NCBI RefSeq assembly: GCF_000426645.1
Contig: NZ_AUFT01000012.1
Span: 1-64,000 of the forward strand
Length of the DNA: 64,000 nucleotides
Reading direction: 5' to 3'
Source of the DNA: Nakamurella lactea DSM 19367
GTDB taxonomy: Bacteria > Actinomycetota > Actinomycetes > Mycobacteriales > Nakamurellaceae
Notes under the pieces: model-generated
What the model saw: the letters and a program-made list of their open reading frames with translations, nothing else
Told to the model about the DNA's origin: nothing
The model's database searches: none
Made by a program: the position numbers and the translations under genes
Shown here: in pieces, positions 53,997 through 63,129 of the stretch
How the letters are laid out: the number at the start of each line of letters is the position of its first letter
How positions within the stretch are numbered: the stretch's first letter is position 1

Positions 53997-56900
53997 ATGT
54001 TGTCTGCCCGCATTCGAATCCAGCCCCGGCGCCTTGCCTCTCGTACCCGGATCCGCCGCCGTGCGGTCGCCGCGACCGCCGCCGGTGTCCTGGTCGGCTC
54101 GTTGCTGCTGGCTCCGACAGCCGCAGCGCTGGCGTCGCCCGCGGCCGGCGCGACGGTCGCCGCAGCGCCCTCGCCCGCTGTCACCTTGGCCGGCTCGTTG
54201 CAGACCGAGGCCGGCTGCGCCGCCGACTGGGATCCGGCCTGCGCCGCAACGGATCTGACGGCGACGGCGGATGGCGCATACACCGGGTCGCTGTCGCTGC
54301 CGGCCGGCAACTACGAGTTCAAGGTCGCTATCGGGCACTCCTGGGACGAGAACTACGGTCTCGGTGGCGCGGCGAACGGCGCGAACATCCCGCTGGTGCT
54401 GTCGGCCGAGGCGACCGTCGCTTTCAGGTACGACCCGCAGACCCACCTGGTCACGCTGTCGTCGGAATCCACCCCGAGCTCGACGGTGACCTCCGCCGAC
54501 CGGCAACTGGCCGGCAGCAGCCTGCGCGACAACCTCACCAAGGAACGCTTCTACTTCGTGATGACCGACCGGTTCGCCAACGCCGACAAGGCCAACGATG
54601 CGGGCGGACTGACCGGCGACCGGTTGACCACCGGCCTGGATCCGACCGACAAGGGCTTCTACCACGGCGGTGATCTCAAGGGCATCACCGGCAAGCTCGA
54701 CTACATCAAAGGGCTTGGCACCACCTCGATCTGGCTGACGCCGAGCTTCAAGAACCAGCCGGTGCAGGGATCCGGCGCCGACGTCAGTGCCGGCTACCAC
54801 GGCTACTGGATCACCGACTTCACCCAGATCGACCCGCACCTGGGCAGTAACGCCGATCTGAAGACGTTGATCGACAAGGCACACGCCAAGGGGATGAAGG
54901 TCTTCTTCGACATCATCACCAACCACACGGCCGACGTGATCGACTACCGGCAGGGCCCGGCGAACAGCTACAAGTACATCGACAAGGCCAGCACGCCGTA
55001 CGTCGATGCGAACGGCGTCGCTTTCGACGACCACGCCTACGCCGCCGGCAGCACCTTCCCGACCCTGAACACCAGTTCGTTCCCGTACACCCCGTACTTC
55101 CGCTCCGAGGCAGACAAGACGGTGAAAGTGCCTGCCTGGCTGAACGATCCGTTGTACTACCACAACCGGGGCAATGCGGCGTTCGACGGCACCGAGGGGG
55201 ATCGGTACGGCGACTTCTCCGGCCTCGACGACCTGTTCACCGAGCAGCCGGTGGTCCGCGACGGGCTGATCGACATCTACGCGTATTGGGCCAAATTCGG
55301 TATCGACGGCTTCCGCATCGACACCGTCAAACACGTCAACGTGGAGTTCTGGCAGAAGTTCATCCCGGCAATGCAGCAGGCGGCGGCGACCGTCGGGAAG
55401 AAGAAGTTCTTCCAGTTCGGCGAGGTCTACGACGCCGACCCGGCGAACATGTCCTACTGGACGACCGCCGGCACCCTGCCCGCTACCCTGGACTTCGGAT
55501 TCCAGGCCAGGGCAACCGGTTTCGGTCTGGGGCAGCCGACCGGGGACCTGGCGAAGCTGTACGCCGCCGACGACTACTACACCGACCCGGACTCCAACGC
55601 CTACTCCTCGCCGACTTTCCTCGGCAATCACGACATGGGTCGCATCGGCTACTTCCTGTCCTCCGGCGGGCACAGCGGTGCCGACCTGTTGCAGCGGGAC
55701 GAGCTGACCCAGGAGCTGATGTTCCTCACCCGGGGCCAGCCGGTCACCTACTACGGCGACGAGCAGGGCTTCGTCGGTGACGGCGGGGACAAGGACGCCC
55801 GGCAGGACATGTTCGCCAGCAAGGTGGCCAGCTACAACGACGACACCCTGATCGGCTCCAGCAGTAGCACGGCGGTGGACAACTACAACACCGGGCAGCC
55901 GCTGTACCGCAAGATCGCCGAGCTGTCGAAGCTCCGGGCGAACAATCCGGCGCTGGCCGACGGAGCCCAGATCCCGCGGTACTCCTCCAATGCCGCAGGG
56001 GTTTTCGCCGTCAGCCGGATCGACGCGAATCAGCAGGTCGAGTACCTGGTGGCGAGCAACAACGCGACCGAGCCGAAGACCGTCAGCTTCGATACCTTCA
56101 ATGCCAACACCCGGTACCGGGGCATCTACGGCGGCGCGCAGTCGGCGACCACGGCCAAGGACGGCCGGATCACCGTCACCGTTCCGGCGCTGTCGTCGTT
56201 GGTGTGGAAGGCCGACACCAGGTTGAAGCACTCGAAGGCGGCGCCGCAGCCGGTGTTCGTCAGCCCCGGTGGTCTCGGATCCGAGGGCACCGTTGGCGGC
56301 CGGGCGCCGATCTCGGTGGCTGTTCCGGGCGGCGGTTTCAACCAGGTGACGTTCGCCTGGCGGGCCGCCGGGACCGGCAGCTGGCACACCCTGGGCACCG
56401 ACGACAACCCGCCCTATCGGGTCTACCAGGACGTCGCCGCGATGCCGAAGGGCAGCCTGCTGGAATACCGTGCCTTGGTGAGGGACAACTCCGGCAACAT
56501 GTCCGCCGTGTCGACCAGTGCGGTGGTCGGCGATCCCGCAGCGTCGTCCACCGGTGGCGGGACCGCGCAGAACGATCCGCCGGCCACCCAGCCGACCTCG
56601 GTGACCATCGCCGGCGACCTGGACTCGGAGATCGGCTGCGGCGGCGACTGGGATCCCGCTTGCGCCGCCGCGCACCTGACGTTGGACACGAACGACGGCA
56701 TCTGGAAGGGCACCTTCACGCTGCCGGCGGGCGGCGCCTTCCAGTACAAGGCGGCGATCGACGATTCCTGGACCGAGAACTACGGCGCCAACGCCAAACG
56801 GGACGGCGGCAACATCGCGATCAGCGTGCCGGCGAGTGGGTCCGTCACCTTCTACTACGACCCGTCCACCCATTGGGTGACCAGCAGTGCGGAGGGACCG

Positions 56901-59855
56901 ATCGTCACCGCGCCGGGCTCGGCGCAGTCCGAGCTGGGCTGCTCCGCGGACTGGGCCCCGGACTGCATGCGCCCCTGGTTGCAGGACCCGGACGGCGACG
57001 GCACCTACACCTTCTCCACCGCCAAGATCCCGGCCGGAAGCTACGAGGTGAAGGCCGCCCACGGCCTGTCCTGGGACGAAAGCTACGGCGCCGGCGGCGA
57101 TCCGAACGGCGCGAACATCGCCTACACCGTGACCGACGGCGCCGTCGTGACCTTCTCGTACGTGCTGGCCACCCACGTGCTGACGGTGACGTCGTCGGCC
57201 TCCACCGCCGCCGACCTGGGACAGTCGAAGGCACAGGCGCTGAGCACGTCGGTGATCGCCTGGGATCTGCCGGCCGCGGCGAACACCTACCACTACCGGC
57301 TGCACTACGCGGCTACCGGCGGGCTCGGGATCGACGCCACCGCGGTCACCGGCGGATCTTCCGTCGCGCTGACCCGGGACCCGGCGGGCCTGTCGGCGGC
57401 ATTGAAGGCCCAGCACCCCAACCTGTCCGGCTATGACGCGCTCCGGTTACCGGACTACGTGAGCCGGGACAAGCGGCTGCTGGAGCAGATCACCTCAGGG
57501 CAGGTGGTGGTCGCTGCCTACGACGACGCCGGCACGCTGATCGACGCCACCGGTGTGCAATTGCCGTGGTTGCTGGACGCGCTGTATCCGAAGGCGGCGA
57601 AGGCCGAACTCGGGCCCACCTGGAACGGCAACAACCCGGAGTTGGCGCTGTGGGCGCCGACCGCGAAGTCGGTGGAGCTGCTGCTGACGCCAGCTGGATC
57701 GACTGCGCAGCAGACGATCCCGATGCGGCGCGACTCCGATGGGGTGTGGAGCGTGCGCGGCCGGTCGTCCTGGCAGGATGCGCGCTACCTGTTCGCCGTC
57801 ACCGTCTACGTTCCCGAGACCGACAGCGTGCAGCGGAACGTGGTGACCGACCCGTACAGCGTGGCACTCACCACCAACTCGGCGCAGTCGGTAGTTGCCG
57901 ACCTGTCCGCGAGATCGCTGCAGCCCGCCGGCTGGGACCGGCTGCGCAAACCCGACCTGCCGCAGCCGTCGGACACCTCGGTGTACGAGCTGCAGGTCCG
58001 CGACTTCTCCATCTCCGACACGACGGTGCCGGCCGCCGAGCGCGGCACCTTCCTGGCCTTCACCCATCCGGACAGCGCCGGAATGCAGCACCTGAAGGCG
58101 TTGTCCCAGGCGGGATTGAACACCCTGCACCTGCTGCCGGTGTTCGACATCGCCACCATCAACGAGGATCGGTCGCAGCAGCAGACGCCGCAGTGCGATC
58201 TGCCGGCGTTGACCGCCGCCGACCCGGCCGGCGAGGCGCAGCAGGCCTGCACGTCGGCAGTTGCCGACACCGACGGGTTCAATTGGGGCTACGACCCGTG
58301 GCACTACACCACCCCGGAGGGTTCGTACGCGACGAACCCCGACGGAACCGCCCGCACACTGCAGATGCGGCAGATGGTCTCGGCCGTCAACGGGATCGGC
58401 CTGCGGGTGGTGATGGACGTGGTCTACAACCACACCACCGCGTCGGGCCAGGACCCGAAGTCGGTGCTGGACAAGGTGGTTCCCGGCTATTACCACCGAC
58501 TGTCGGCCACCGGCGCCCTGGAGACCTCCACCTGCTGTGCGAACACCGCCACCGAGCACGCGATGATGAACAAGCTGACCGTCGACTCGATCGTCACCTG
58601 GGCGAAGCAGTACAAGATCGACGGCTTCCGCTTCGATCTGATGGGCCACATGCCCAAGCAGACCATCCTGGACGTGCGGCACGCACTCGACCGGTTGACC
58701 CTGCACCGGGACGGGGTGGACGGCAGGAAGATCTACCTGTACGGCGAGGGCTGGAACTTCGGTGAGGTCGCTGACGACGCCCTGTTCGTCCAGGCCACCC
58801 AGCAGAACATGGCCGGCACCGGGGTCGGCACCTTCAACGACCGGCTCCGGGATTCGGTGCGCGGCGGCGGCCCGTTCGACGACAACCCCGGCAAGCAGGG
58901 CTTCGGCACCGGGCTGTTCACCGACCCGAACAGCAGTGATGCCAACGGATCCGCCGACGAGCAGAAGGCGACGCTGCTGGCCGATCAGGATCGGATCAAG
59001 GTCGGTCTGGTCGGCAACCTGGCGAACTATCAGCTGGTGAACGCGCAGGGCGAAACCGTGCGGGGCAAGGACATCGACTACAACGGTGCCCCGACCGGCT
59101 ACACCGCCGAACCGTCCGAGACGATCAACTATGTCGACGCGCACGACAACGAGACCCTGTTCGACGTGCTCGCCTACAAGCTCCCTGCCGATACCCCGAT
59201 GGCCGACCGGGTCAGGATGAACACCCTGTCGCTGGCCACCGTGGCGCTCGGCCAGGGCCCGATGTTCTGGCACGCCGGGACCGATCTCTTGCGGTCCAAG
59301 TCGCTGGACCGTGACAGTTACAACTCGGGCGACTGGTTCAACCGGATCGACTGGACCGGGCAGCAGTCCACCTTCGGGTCCGGACTGCCGCCGAAGGCGG
59401 CGAACGAGGCCAAGTGGCCGTACATGCGTCCGCTGCTGGCCGACGCCGCGCTGGTGCCCCAGCCCGCGGACATCGCCGCGGCGACCGCCGGGGCGCAGGA
59501 TCTGCTCAAGTTGCGGTACTCGTCACCGCTGTTCCGGCTGGGCGACGCCGCCACCATCGGGCAGAAGGTGAGCTTCCTGACCTCCGGTCCCGACCAGGCG
59601 CCTGGCGTGATCGCGATGCAGATCGACGACCGGGTCGGCAGGGACATCGACCGGTCGTTGCAGCGGATCGTGGTGGTCTTCAACGCCTCTCCGGACGCCC
59701 AGACCGTCACCGTTGCCGGCGCATCAGCATTGCGGCTGAGCCCGATCCAGGCCGCCGGCGCCGACCCGGTGGTCAAGAGTTCTTCGGTGGCAACCGATTC
59801 GGTGACCGTTCCCGGTCGGACGGTCGCCGTCTTCGTCCAGCCCAGGACCGCGTAG
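53997..59855 (+). CDS. Secreted amylase-pullulanase with two GH13 domains
   Basis: 1,952 residues from ATG 53997 (ribosome site AGGGAG). A Tat-like RRRAVAATAAG signal is followed by X25-type starch-binding module 1 (residues about 60-160). GH13 alpha-amylase domain spans about 180-730: nucleophile Asp in GFRIDTVKH (about 440), acid Glu in FGEVYD (about 474), FLGNHDMG. Then an Ig-like stretch, X25 modules 2 and 3 (about 868-1065), CBM48 (about 1205-1300) and a GH13_14 pullulanase (about 1325-1950): NWGYDPWHYTTPEG, GFRFDLMGH (nucleophile about 1545), YGEGWNFGEV (acid about 1583), DAHDNE. It should cut both alpha-1,4 and alpha-1,6 bonds of starch or glycogen. Stop TAG falls inside a tandem repeat. 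Confidence 0.95.
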   Translation: MLSARIRIQPRRLASRTRIRRRAVAATAAGVLVGSLLLAPTAAALASPAAGATVAAAPSPAVTLAGSLQTEAGCAADWDPACAATDLTATADGAYTGSLSLPAGNYEFKVAIGHSWDENYGLGGAANGANIPLVLSAEATVAFRYDPQTHLVTLSSESTPSSTVTSADRQLAGSSLRDNLTKERFYFVMTDRFANADKANDAGGLTGDRLTTGLDPTDKGFYHGGDLKGITGKLDYIKGLGTTSIWLTPSFKNQPVQGSGADVSAGYHGYWITDFTQIDPHLGSNADLKTLIDKAHAKGMKVFFDIITNHTADVIDYRQGPANSYKYIDKASTPYVDANGVAFDDHAYAAGSTFPTLNTSSFPYTPYFRSEADKTVKVPAWLNDPLYYHNRGNAAFDGTEGDRYGDFSGLDDLFTEQPVVRDGLIDIYAYWAKFGIDGFRIDTVKHVNVEFWQKFIPAMQQAAATVGKKKFFQFGEVYDADPANMSYWTTAGTLPATLDFGFQARATGFGLGQPTGDLAKLYAADDYYTDPDSNAYSSPTFLGNHDMGRIGYFLSSGGHSGADLLQRDELTQELMFLTRGQPVTYYGDEQGFVGDGGDKDARQDMFASKVASYNDDTLIGSSSSTAVDNYNTGQPLYRKIAELSKLRANNPALADGAQIPRYSSNAAGVFAVSRIDANQQVEYLVASNNATEPKTVSFDTFNANTRYRGIYGGAQSATTAKDGRITVTVPALSSLVWKADTRLKHSKAAPQPVFVSPGGLGSEGTVGGRAPISVAVPGGGFNQVTFAWRAAGTGSWHTLGTDDNPPYRVYQDVAAMPKGSLLEYRALVRDNSGNMSAVSTSAVVGDPAASSTGGGTAQNDPPATQPTSVTIAGDLDSEIGCGGDWDPACAAAHLTLDTNDGIWKGTFTLPAGGAFQYKAAIDDSWTENYGANAKRDGGNIAISVPASGSVTFYYDPSTHWVTSSAEGPIVTAPGSAQSELGCSADWAPDCMRPWLQDPDGDGTYTFSTAKIPAGSYEVKAAHGLSWDESYGAGGDPNGANIAYTVTDGAVVTFSYVLATHVLTVTSSASTAADLGQSKAQALSTSVIAWDLPAAANTYHYRLHYAATGGLGIDATAVTGGSSVALTRDPAGLSAALKAQHPNLSGYDALRLPDYVSRDKRLLEQITSGQVVVAAYDDAGTLIDATGVQLPWLLDALYPKAAKAELGPTWNGNNPELALWAPTAKSVELLLTPAGSTAQQTIPMRRDSDGVWSVRGRSSWQDARYLFAVTVYVPETDSVQRNVVTDPYSVALTTNSAQSVVADLSARSLQPAGWDRLRKPDLPQPSDTSVYELQVRDFSISDTTVPAAERGTFLAFTHPDSAGMQHLKALSQAGLNTLHLLPVFDIATINEDRSQQQTPQCDLPALTAADPAGEAQQACTSAVADTDGFNWGYDPWHYTTPEGSYATNPDGTARTLQMRQMVSAVNGIGLRVVMDVVYNHTTASGQDPKSVLDKVVPGYYHRLSATGALETSTCCANTATEHAMMNKLTVDSIVTWAKQYKIDGFRFDLMGHMPKQTILDVRHALDRLTLHRDGVDGRKIYLYGEGWNFGEVADDALFVQATQQNMAGTGVGTFNDRLRDSVRGGGPFDDNPGKQGFGTGLFTDPNSSDANGSADEQKATLLADQDRIKVGLVGNLANYQLVNAQGETVRGKDIDYNGAPTGYTAEPSETINYVDAHDNETLFDVLAYKLPADTPMADRVRMNTLSLATVALGQGPMFWHAGTDLLRSKSLDRDSYNSGDWFNRIDWTGQQSTFGSGLPPKAANEAKWPYMRPLLADAALVPQPADIAAATAGAQDLLKLRYSSPLFRLGDAATIGQKVSFLTSGPDQAPGVIAMQIDDRVGRDIDRSLQRIVVVFNASPDAQTVTVAGASALRLSPIQAAGADPVVKSSSVATDSVTVPGRTVAVFVQPRTA

Positions 59856-59943
59856 CAGTCTTGTCCCAAGAGGGCGTAGCAGGGTTGTCCCAAGAGGGCG
59901 TAGCAGGGTTGTCCCGGCCCCGGGACAACCCTGCTACGCCCTC
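59852..59943. repeat. 24-bp tandem repeats merging into a perfect 24-bp inverted repeat
   Basis: Units begin GTAGCAGTCTTGTCCC (59852) and GTAGCAGGGTTGTCCC (59876, 59900), each 24 bp apart. From 59894 to 59917 the sequence is the exact reverse complement of 59920-59943, a 24-bp stem with a 2-base centre. The stop codon TAG of the pullulanase gene (59853-59855) lies in the first unit. The right arm can pair with any of three left arms. A terminator or mobile palindromic repeat is possible; T run absent. Confidence 0.85.
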
Positions 59944-60106
59944 GGTGCGCACGGGTCAGCTGGTGGCCGATGTCAGCGCCGGCCCTGGTCACTGTTCGTC
60001 GATCTGCTCCAGGCAGACGGGTGATCGGCCGGAAAAGCGGTGCTGACAGCGGTCTGCCGCCCTACGCTGGCCCGCAGCTTCGACGAACCTTTCTGGAGGT
60101 CGGAAT

Positions 60107-61321
60107 ATGAGGAGTATGCGACGGATCGTGGCGGCAACCGCTGCGATGCTGGTGACGGCGGCGGGCGTGGTGCTCACTCAGCCGCCCCAGGCGGCGGCCG
60201 CCGTGGCGGCGCCGAAAACGATCAGCACCTCGCCGTATCACCTGTCGGCGAACTACACGAAGTACAACTCTCTCTACTCGGCGTTGGCGGCCAAGCTGCC
60301 GAATGCGTACGTGCACACGGTGATGAACGATGCCAATCATTCCCGGACCGCGATGCAGAACCTTTCGCTGCCGGGCCTGGAGACCGGATTCCGCTTCGAC
60401 AGCGCCGACAACAGCGACTGTCGCAGCTACCCGCAGGGCATCTCCACCAGCCGCGACGCGGTCGGCGGCGCGGGCAGCGGGAACTACGACGGGCATCAAC
60501 TGGTGATGGTCAGCTGGTACACCAAGACCAGCTGCGGCGGCAGCGGGGCACGCAGCCGGATCACCCTGGTCGACTGGGATGCGACCTACGCCAACAAGTA
60601 TCGCAAGATCCTGCTGGTCGAACCGACCGGCACCGCGGCCAAGCCGAGCTTCAAGGACGTGAACGTGCACGCCGGCGGGATCGTCTGGTACGGCAACTAT
60701 CTCTACGTCGCCGACACCAGCCACGGACTGCGGGTGTTCGACATGCGCAAGATCCTGGTGACCAGCACTACTGGCAGCGAATCGCTGATCGGCCGCCAAT
60801 CCGACGGCAAGACATACAAGGCGCACAACTACAAGTACGTGCTGCCGCAGATCGGCACCATCACCGACACGTCCAGCAGCGATCTGCTGTGGTCGACCAT
60901 CTCGCTGGACCGGGCGAGCAAGTCATTGGTGGTCAGCGAGTACACCTGCGTCAGCAACACGCCGAGCGGCGCCTGCAAGTCGGCGCCGACCCGCGCGGCC
61001 AAGGCGGTCCGCTTCCCATTCGCCAGCGGCAGCACCGCGTTTGCCGCCACCACCAAGGCCAGTCAGGCCCTGCAGACGCCGTACTTCTACGTCAACGGGG
61101 TCGCCTCGCACAACGGCCGCTGGTGGTTCAACTCGTCGCACTACAAGTTGCTCTATTACTGGGCGCCTGGCAAGGCCGCCAGCAGCTACAACTGGGTGAG
61201 CTATGGGGAGAGCATCTCCTACTGGGAGGACTCGAAGAACCCGGACCTGCTGTGGTCGCTGCAGGAGGGCGCGGGTAACCGCAATGTGTTTGCGGTGCGG
61301 CAGGCCAGCTACGACGGCTGA
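60107..61321 (+). CDS. Secreted protein of unknown function
   Basis: 404 residues. ATG 60107 has an excellent ribosome site (GGAGG at seven bases). A signal peptide of about 32 residues (RRIVAATAAMLVTAAGVVL) ends after AAA. The mature part is strand-rich with Tyr/Trp/Asn and repeated blocks such as IVWYGNYLYVADTSHGLRVFD, which suggests a beta-propeller. Four or five Cys may form disulfides. Family not recognised. It follows the amylase-pullulanase by 251 bases, beyond the palindrome, and may be separately transcribed. Confidence 0.82.
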   Translation: MRSMRRIVAATAAMLVTAAGVVLTQPPQAAAAVAAPKTISTSPYHLSANYTKYNSLYSALAAKLPNAYVHTVMNDANHSRTAMQNLSLPGLETGFRFDSADNSDCRSYPQGISTSRDAVGGAGSGNYDGHQLVMVSWYTKTSCGGSGARSRITLVDWDATYANKYRKILLVEPTGTAAKPSFKDVNVHAGGIVWYGNYLYVADTSHGLRVFDMRKILVTSTTGSESLIGRQSDGKTYKAHNYKYVLPQIGTITDTSSSDLLWSTISLDRASKSLVVSEYTCVSNTPSGACKSAPTRAAKAVRFPFASGSTAFAATTKASQALQTPYFYVNGVASHNGRWWFNSSHYKLLYYWAPGKAASSYNWVSYGESISYWEDSKNPDLLWSLQEGAGNRNVFAVRQASYDG

Positions 61322-61524
61322 TCGATCGCGGCCCAAGGAACATCACATCGACCGGATCATCGTGGTGCCAGCCGGCGGCAACCGTCATCCCCGTCTTGTG
61401 GACAACTGCCCACCCACGAAAATCGGGAAGGGGCGCGCGACGAATTCGCGGCCTGCCGTTCGTAGGTATCGGTGACGGGTGAACCCACGCCCGGCACCGA
61501 ACCCGAGCGAACAGGGACAGACTC

Positions 61525-62142
61525 ATGGCAGACACCGAATACACCGAGGAGCTGTACCGCCAGACGGTGGCCGAGCGCCAACGACACGCCGACCTGCTCC
61601 GCGACCTCGACCCGGCCGACTGGTCGGCAGCCAGCCTGTGTGACCGATGGCGGATTCGCGAAGTGGTGGCGCACATCAACGCCACCGCGACCCAGACCTA
61701 CGAGCAGTTCCTGGCCGCGGTCGAGCAGGCCGACGGCGACATCAACCTGGCCTGCGATCGAACGGCACGGTCCGATGCCGAGCGGTTCTCCGACGCGGAA
61801 CTGCTTGCCACCCAACAGCTCCGGGTAGCGAGTCGGTGGACGCCGGGGCCAGGGAATCAGCAGGGTGCGCTGGCTCACGAGGTGATCCACGGGCTGGATA
61901 TCACCGTGCCACTTGGCCTGCCGGCCCCGGAACCGCAGGTGCTGGCGGCAGCGGTGGCCGGTGGCGACCCGGCGTCGTACGCCTTTTTCGGCGTCGATCT
62001 GACCGGGCTCCAGCTGGTCGCCGAAGATGCGGACCTCACGGTGGGAACCGGGCAGACGGTGCGACTGCCCGCCCGCGACATCGTGCTGATCGTGACCGGA
62101 CGCCGGCCCGTTCCTCAACTCCAGGGGACAATGGCAGGGTGA
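61525..62142 (+). CDS. Maleylpyruvate-isomerase-family mycothiol-dependent enzyme
   Basis: 205 residues, DinB-like four-helix fold. Metal-binding His: VVAHINATA and LAHEVIHGLDI. Members are mycothiol S-transferases or isomerases named after maleylpyruvate isomerase; most have unknown substrates. The stop overlaps the sigma gene start by GTGA (62139-62142), so they are co-translated. Presence of this family points to a mycothiol-making actinomycete. Confidence 0.9.
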   Translation: MADTEYTEELYRQTVAERQRHADLLRDLDPADWSAASLCDRWRIREVVAHINATATQTYEQFLAAVEQADGDINLACDRTARSDAERFSDAELLATQQLRVASRWTPGPGNQQGALAHEVIHGLDITVPLGLPAPEPQVLAAAVAGGDPASYAFFGVDLTGLQLVAEDADLTVGTGQTVRLPARDIVLIVTGRRPVPQLQGTMAG

Positions 62143-63120
62143 TCGACGAGGCCACCATCGACGAGGCCACCATCGCCGAGGTCCGACCGGACCTGGTTCG
62201 GTGCTGCTACCGGATGCTCGGCGACGGGGCTGCGGCCGAGGATGCCGCACAGGAGGCACTGCTGCGGGTGTGGCGGGCGCGGGACACCTACGATCCGGCC
62301 CGGGCAAGTGTGCGTACCTGGGCCTTCGCGATCGCCACCCGGCACTGCCTGGATCTGCTGCGGGCCGCCCGGCGGCGGGAGTTGCCGACAGAACTGGTCG
62401 AACCCAGCCGGCCGGGCGACCCGATCGGCGCCGTGCTGCCCGCCGGGAGCTGGATCACGCCCTTGCCCGACACCGGCGATCCGGCGGACATCGCGCAGCA
62501 GCGCGAGACCGTTCGACTGGCCTTTGTCGCTGCGCTGCAACGGCTGTCGCCGCGACAGCGGGCGGCACTCGTGCTGCGTGACGTGTACGGCTTCAGCGCC
62601 GCTGAGACCGGCGCGATGCTCGGTACCGGCGCGGCGGCGGTGCACTCGGCGCTGCAGCGGGCCCGGCGGGTGCTCGGATCCGGCTCCGGGGATGTTCGAA
62701 CCGACGAACCGACCGCAGCGGTGGACGGTCGGGGTGCTGGCGGACTTCGTCAGCGCCTTCGAACGGCACGACGTCGCGAAGCTCGCCGCGTTGCTCCACG
62801 CCGACGTGATCAGCGCGATGCCGCCGGTGGCGTTCTGGATGTCCGGTATTACGGATGTGACGAGGGCGTTCGCCGAGACCGACGGCTGCGTCGGCCACCG
62901 GCTGGTCCCGACCGGGGCGAACGGTGGACCCGCGTTCGGGCAGTACGCCCCCGACGGCGGCGTCCTCCGGCCGTTCGCGCTGCTGCTGGTCGAGCTGGTG
63001 GACGGGCGGATCTCCAGAATGACGACCTGCCTGGATCTGACCGATCGGTTCGCCGCGTTCGGGCTACCGGCGTCGCTACCCGCCGACCGGCGCTGGCCCG
63101 CTGTCGGTGCGTCCACGTAG
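62139..63120 (+). pseudogene. ECF sigma factor (SigG/TIGR02960-like), frameshifted
   Basis: N-terminal: sigma-2 (DAAQEALLRVWRARDTYD) and sigma-4 (LSPRQRAALVLRDVYGFSAAE) in the frame of GTG 62139, up to about 62690. The C-terminal SnoaL-like domain (DFVSAFERHDVAKLAALLHA, GRISRMTTCLDL) is in frame +1 from about 62691 to 63120. Removing one G from the GGGG at 62688-62691 joins them as GSGMFEPTNRP in a 326-residue protein, the length of the TIGR02960/SigG-like group. As sequenced, the first frame stays open into dnaX and loses the SnoaL part. Real inactivation or sequence error. Confidence 0.8.
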
Positions 63121-63129
63121 TCTCGCCGG

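Noticed and set aside
53454-57416. 1,320-residue minus-strand open frame opposite the amylase-pullulanase
   Set aside because: Product lacks any domain and has the Arg/Gly/Val/Asp-rich composition expected of antisense GC-rich DNA.
57495-59273. 592-residue minus-strand open frame
   Set aside because: Antisense to the conserved pullulanase domain; no ribosome site or recognisable motif.
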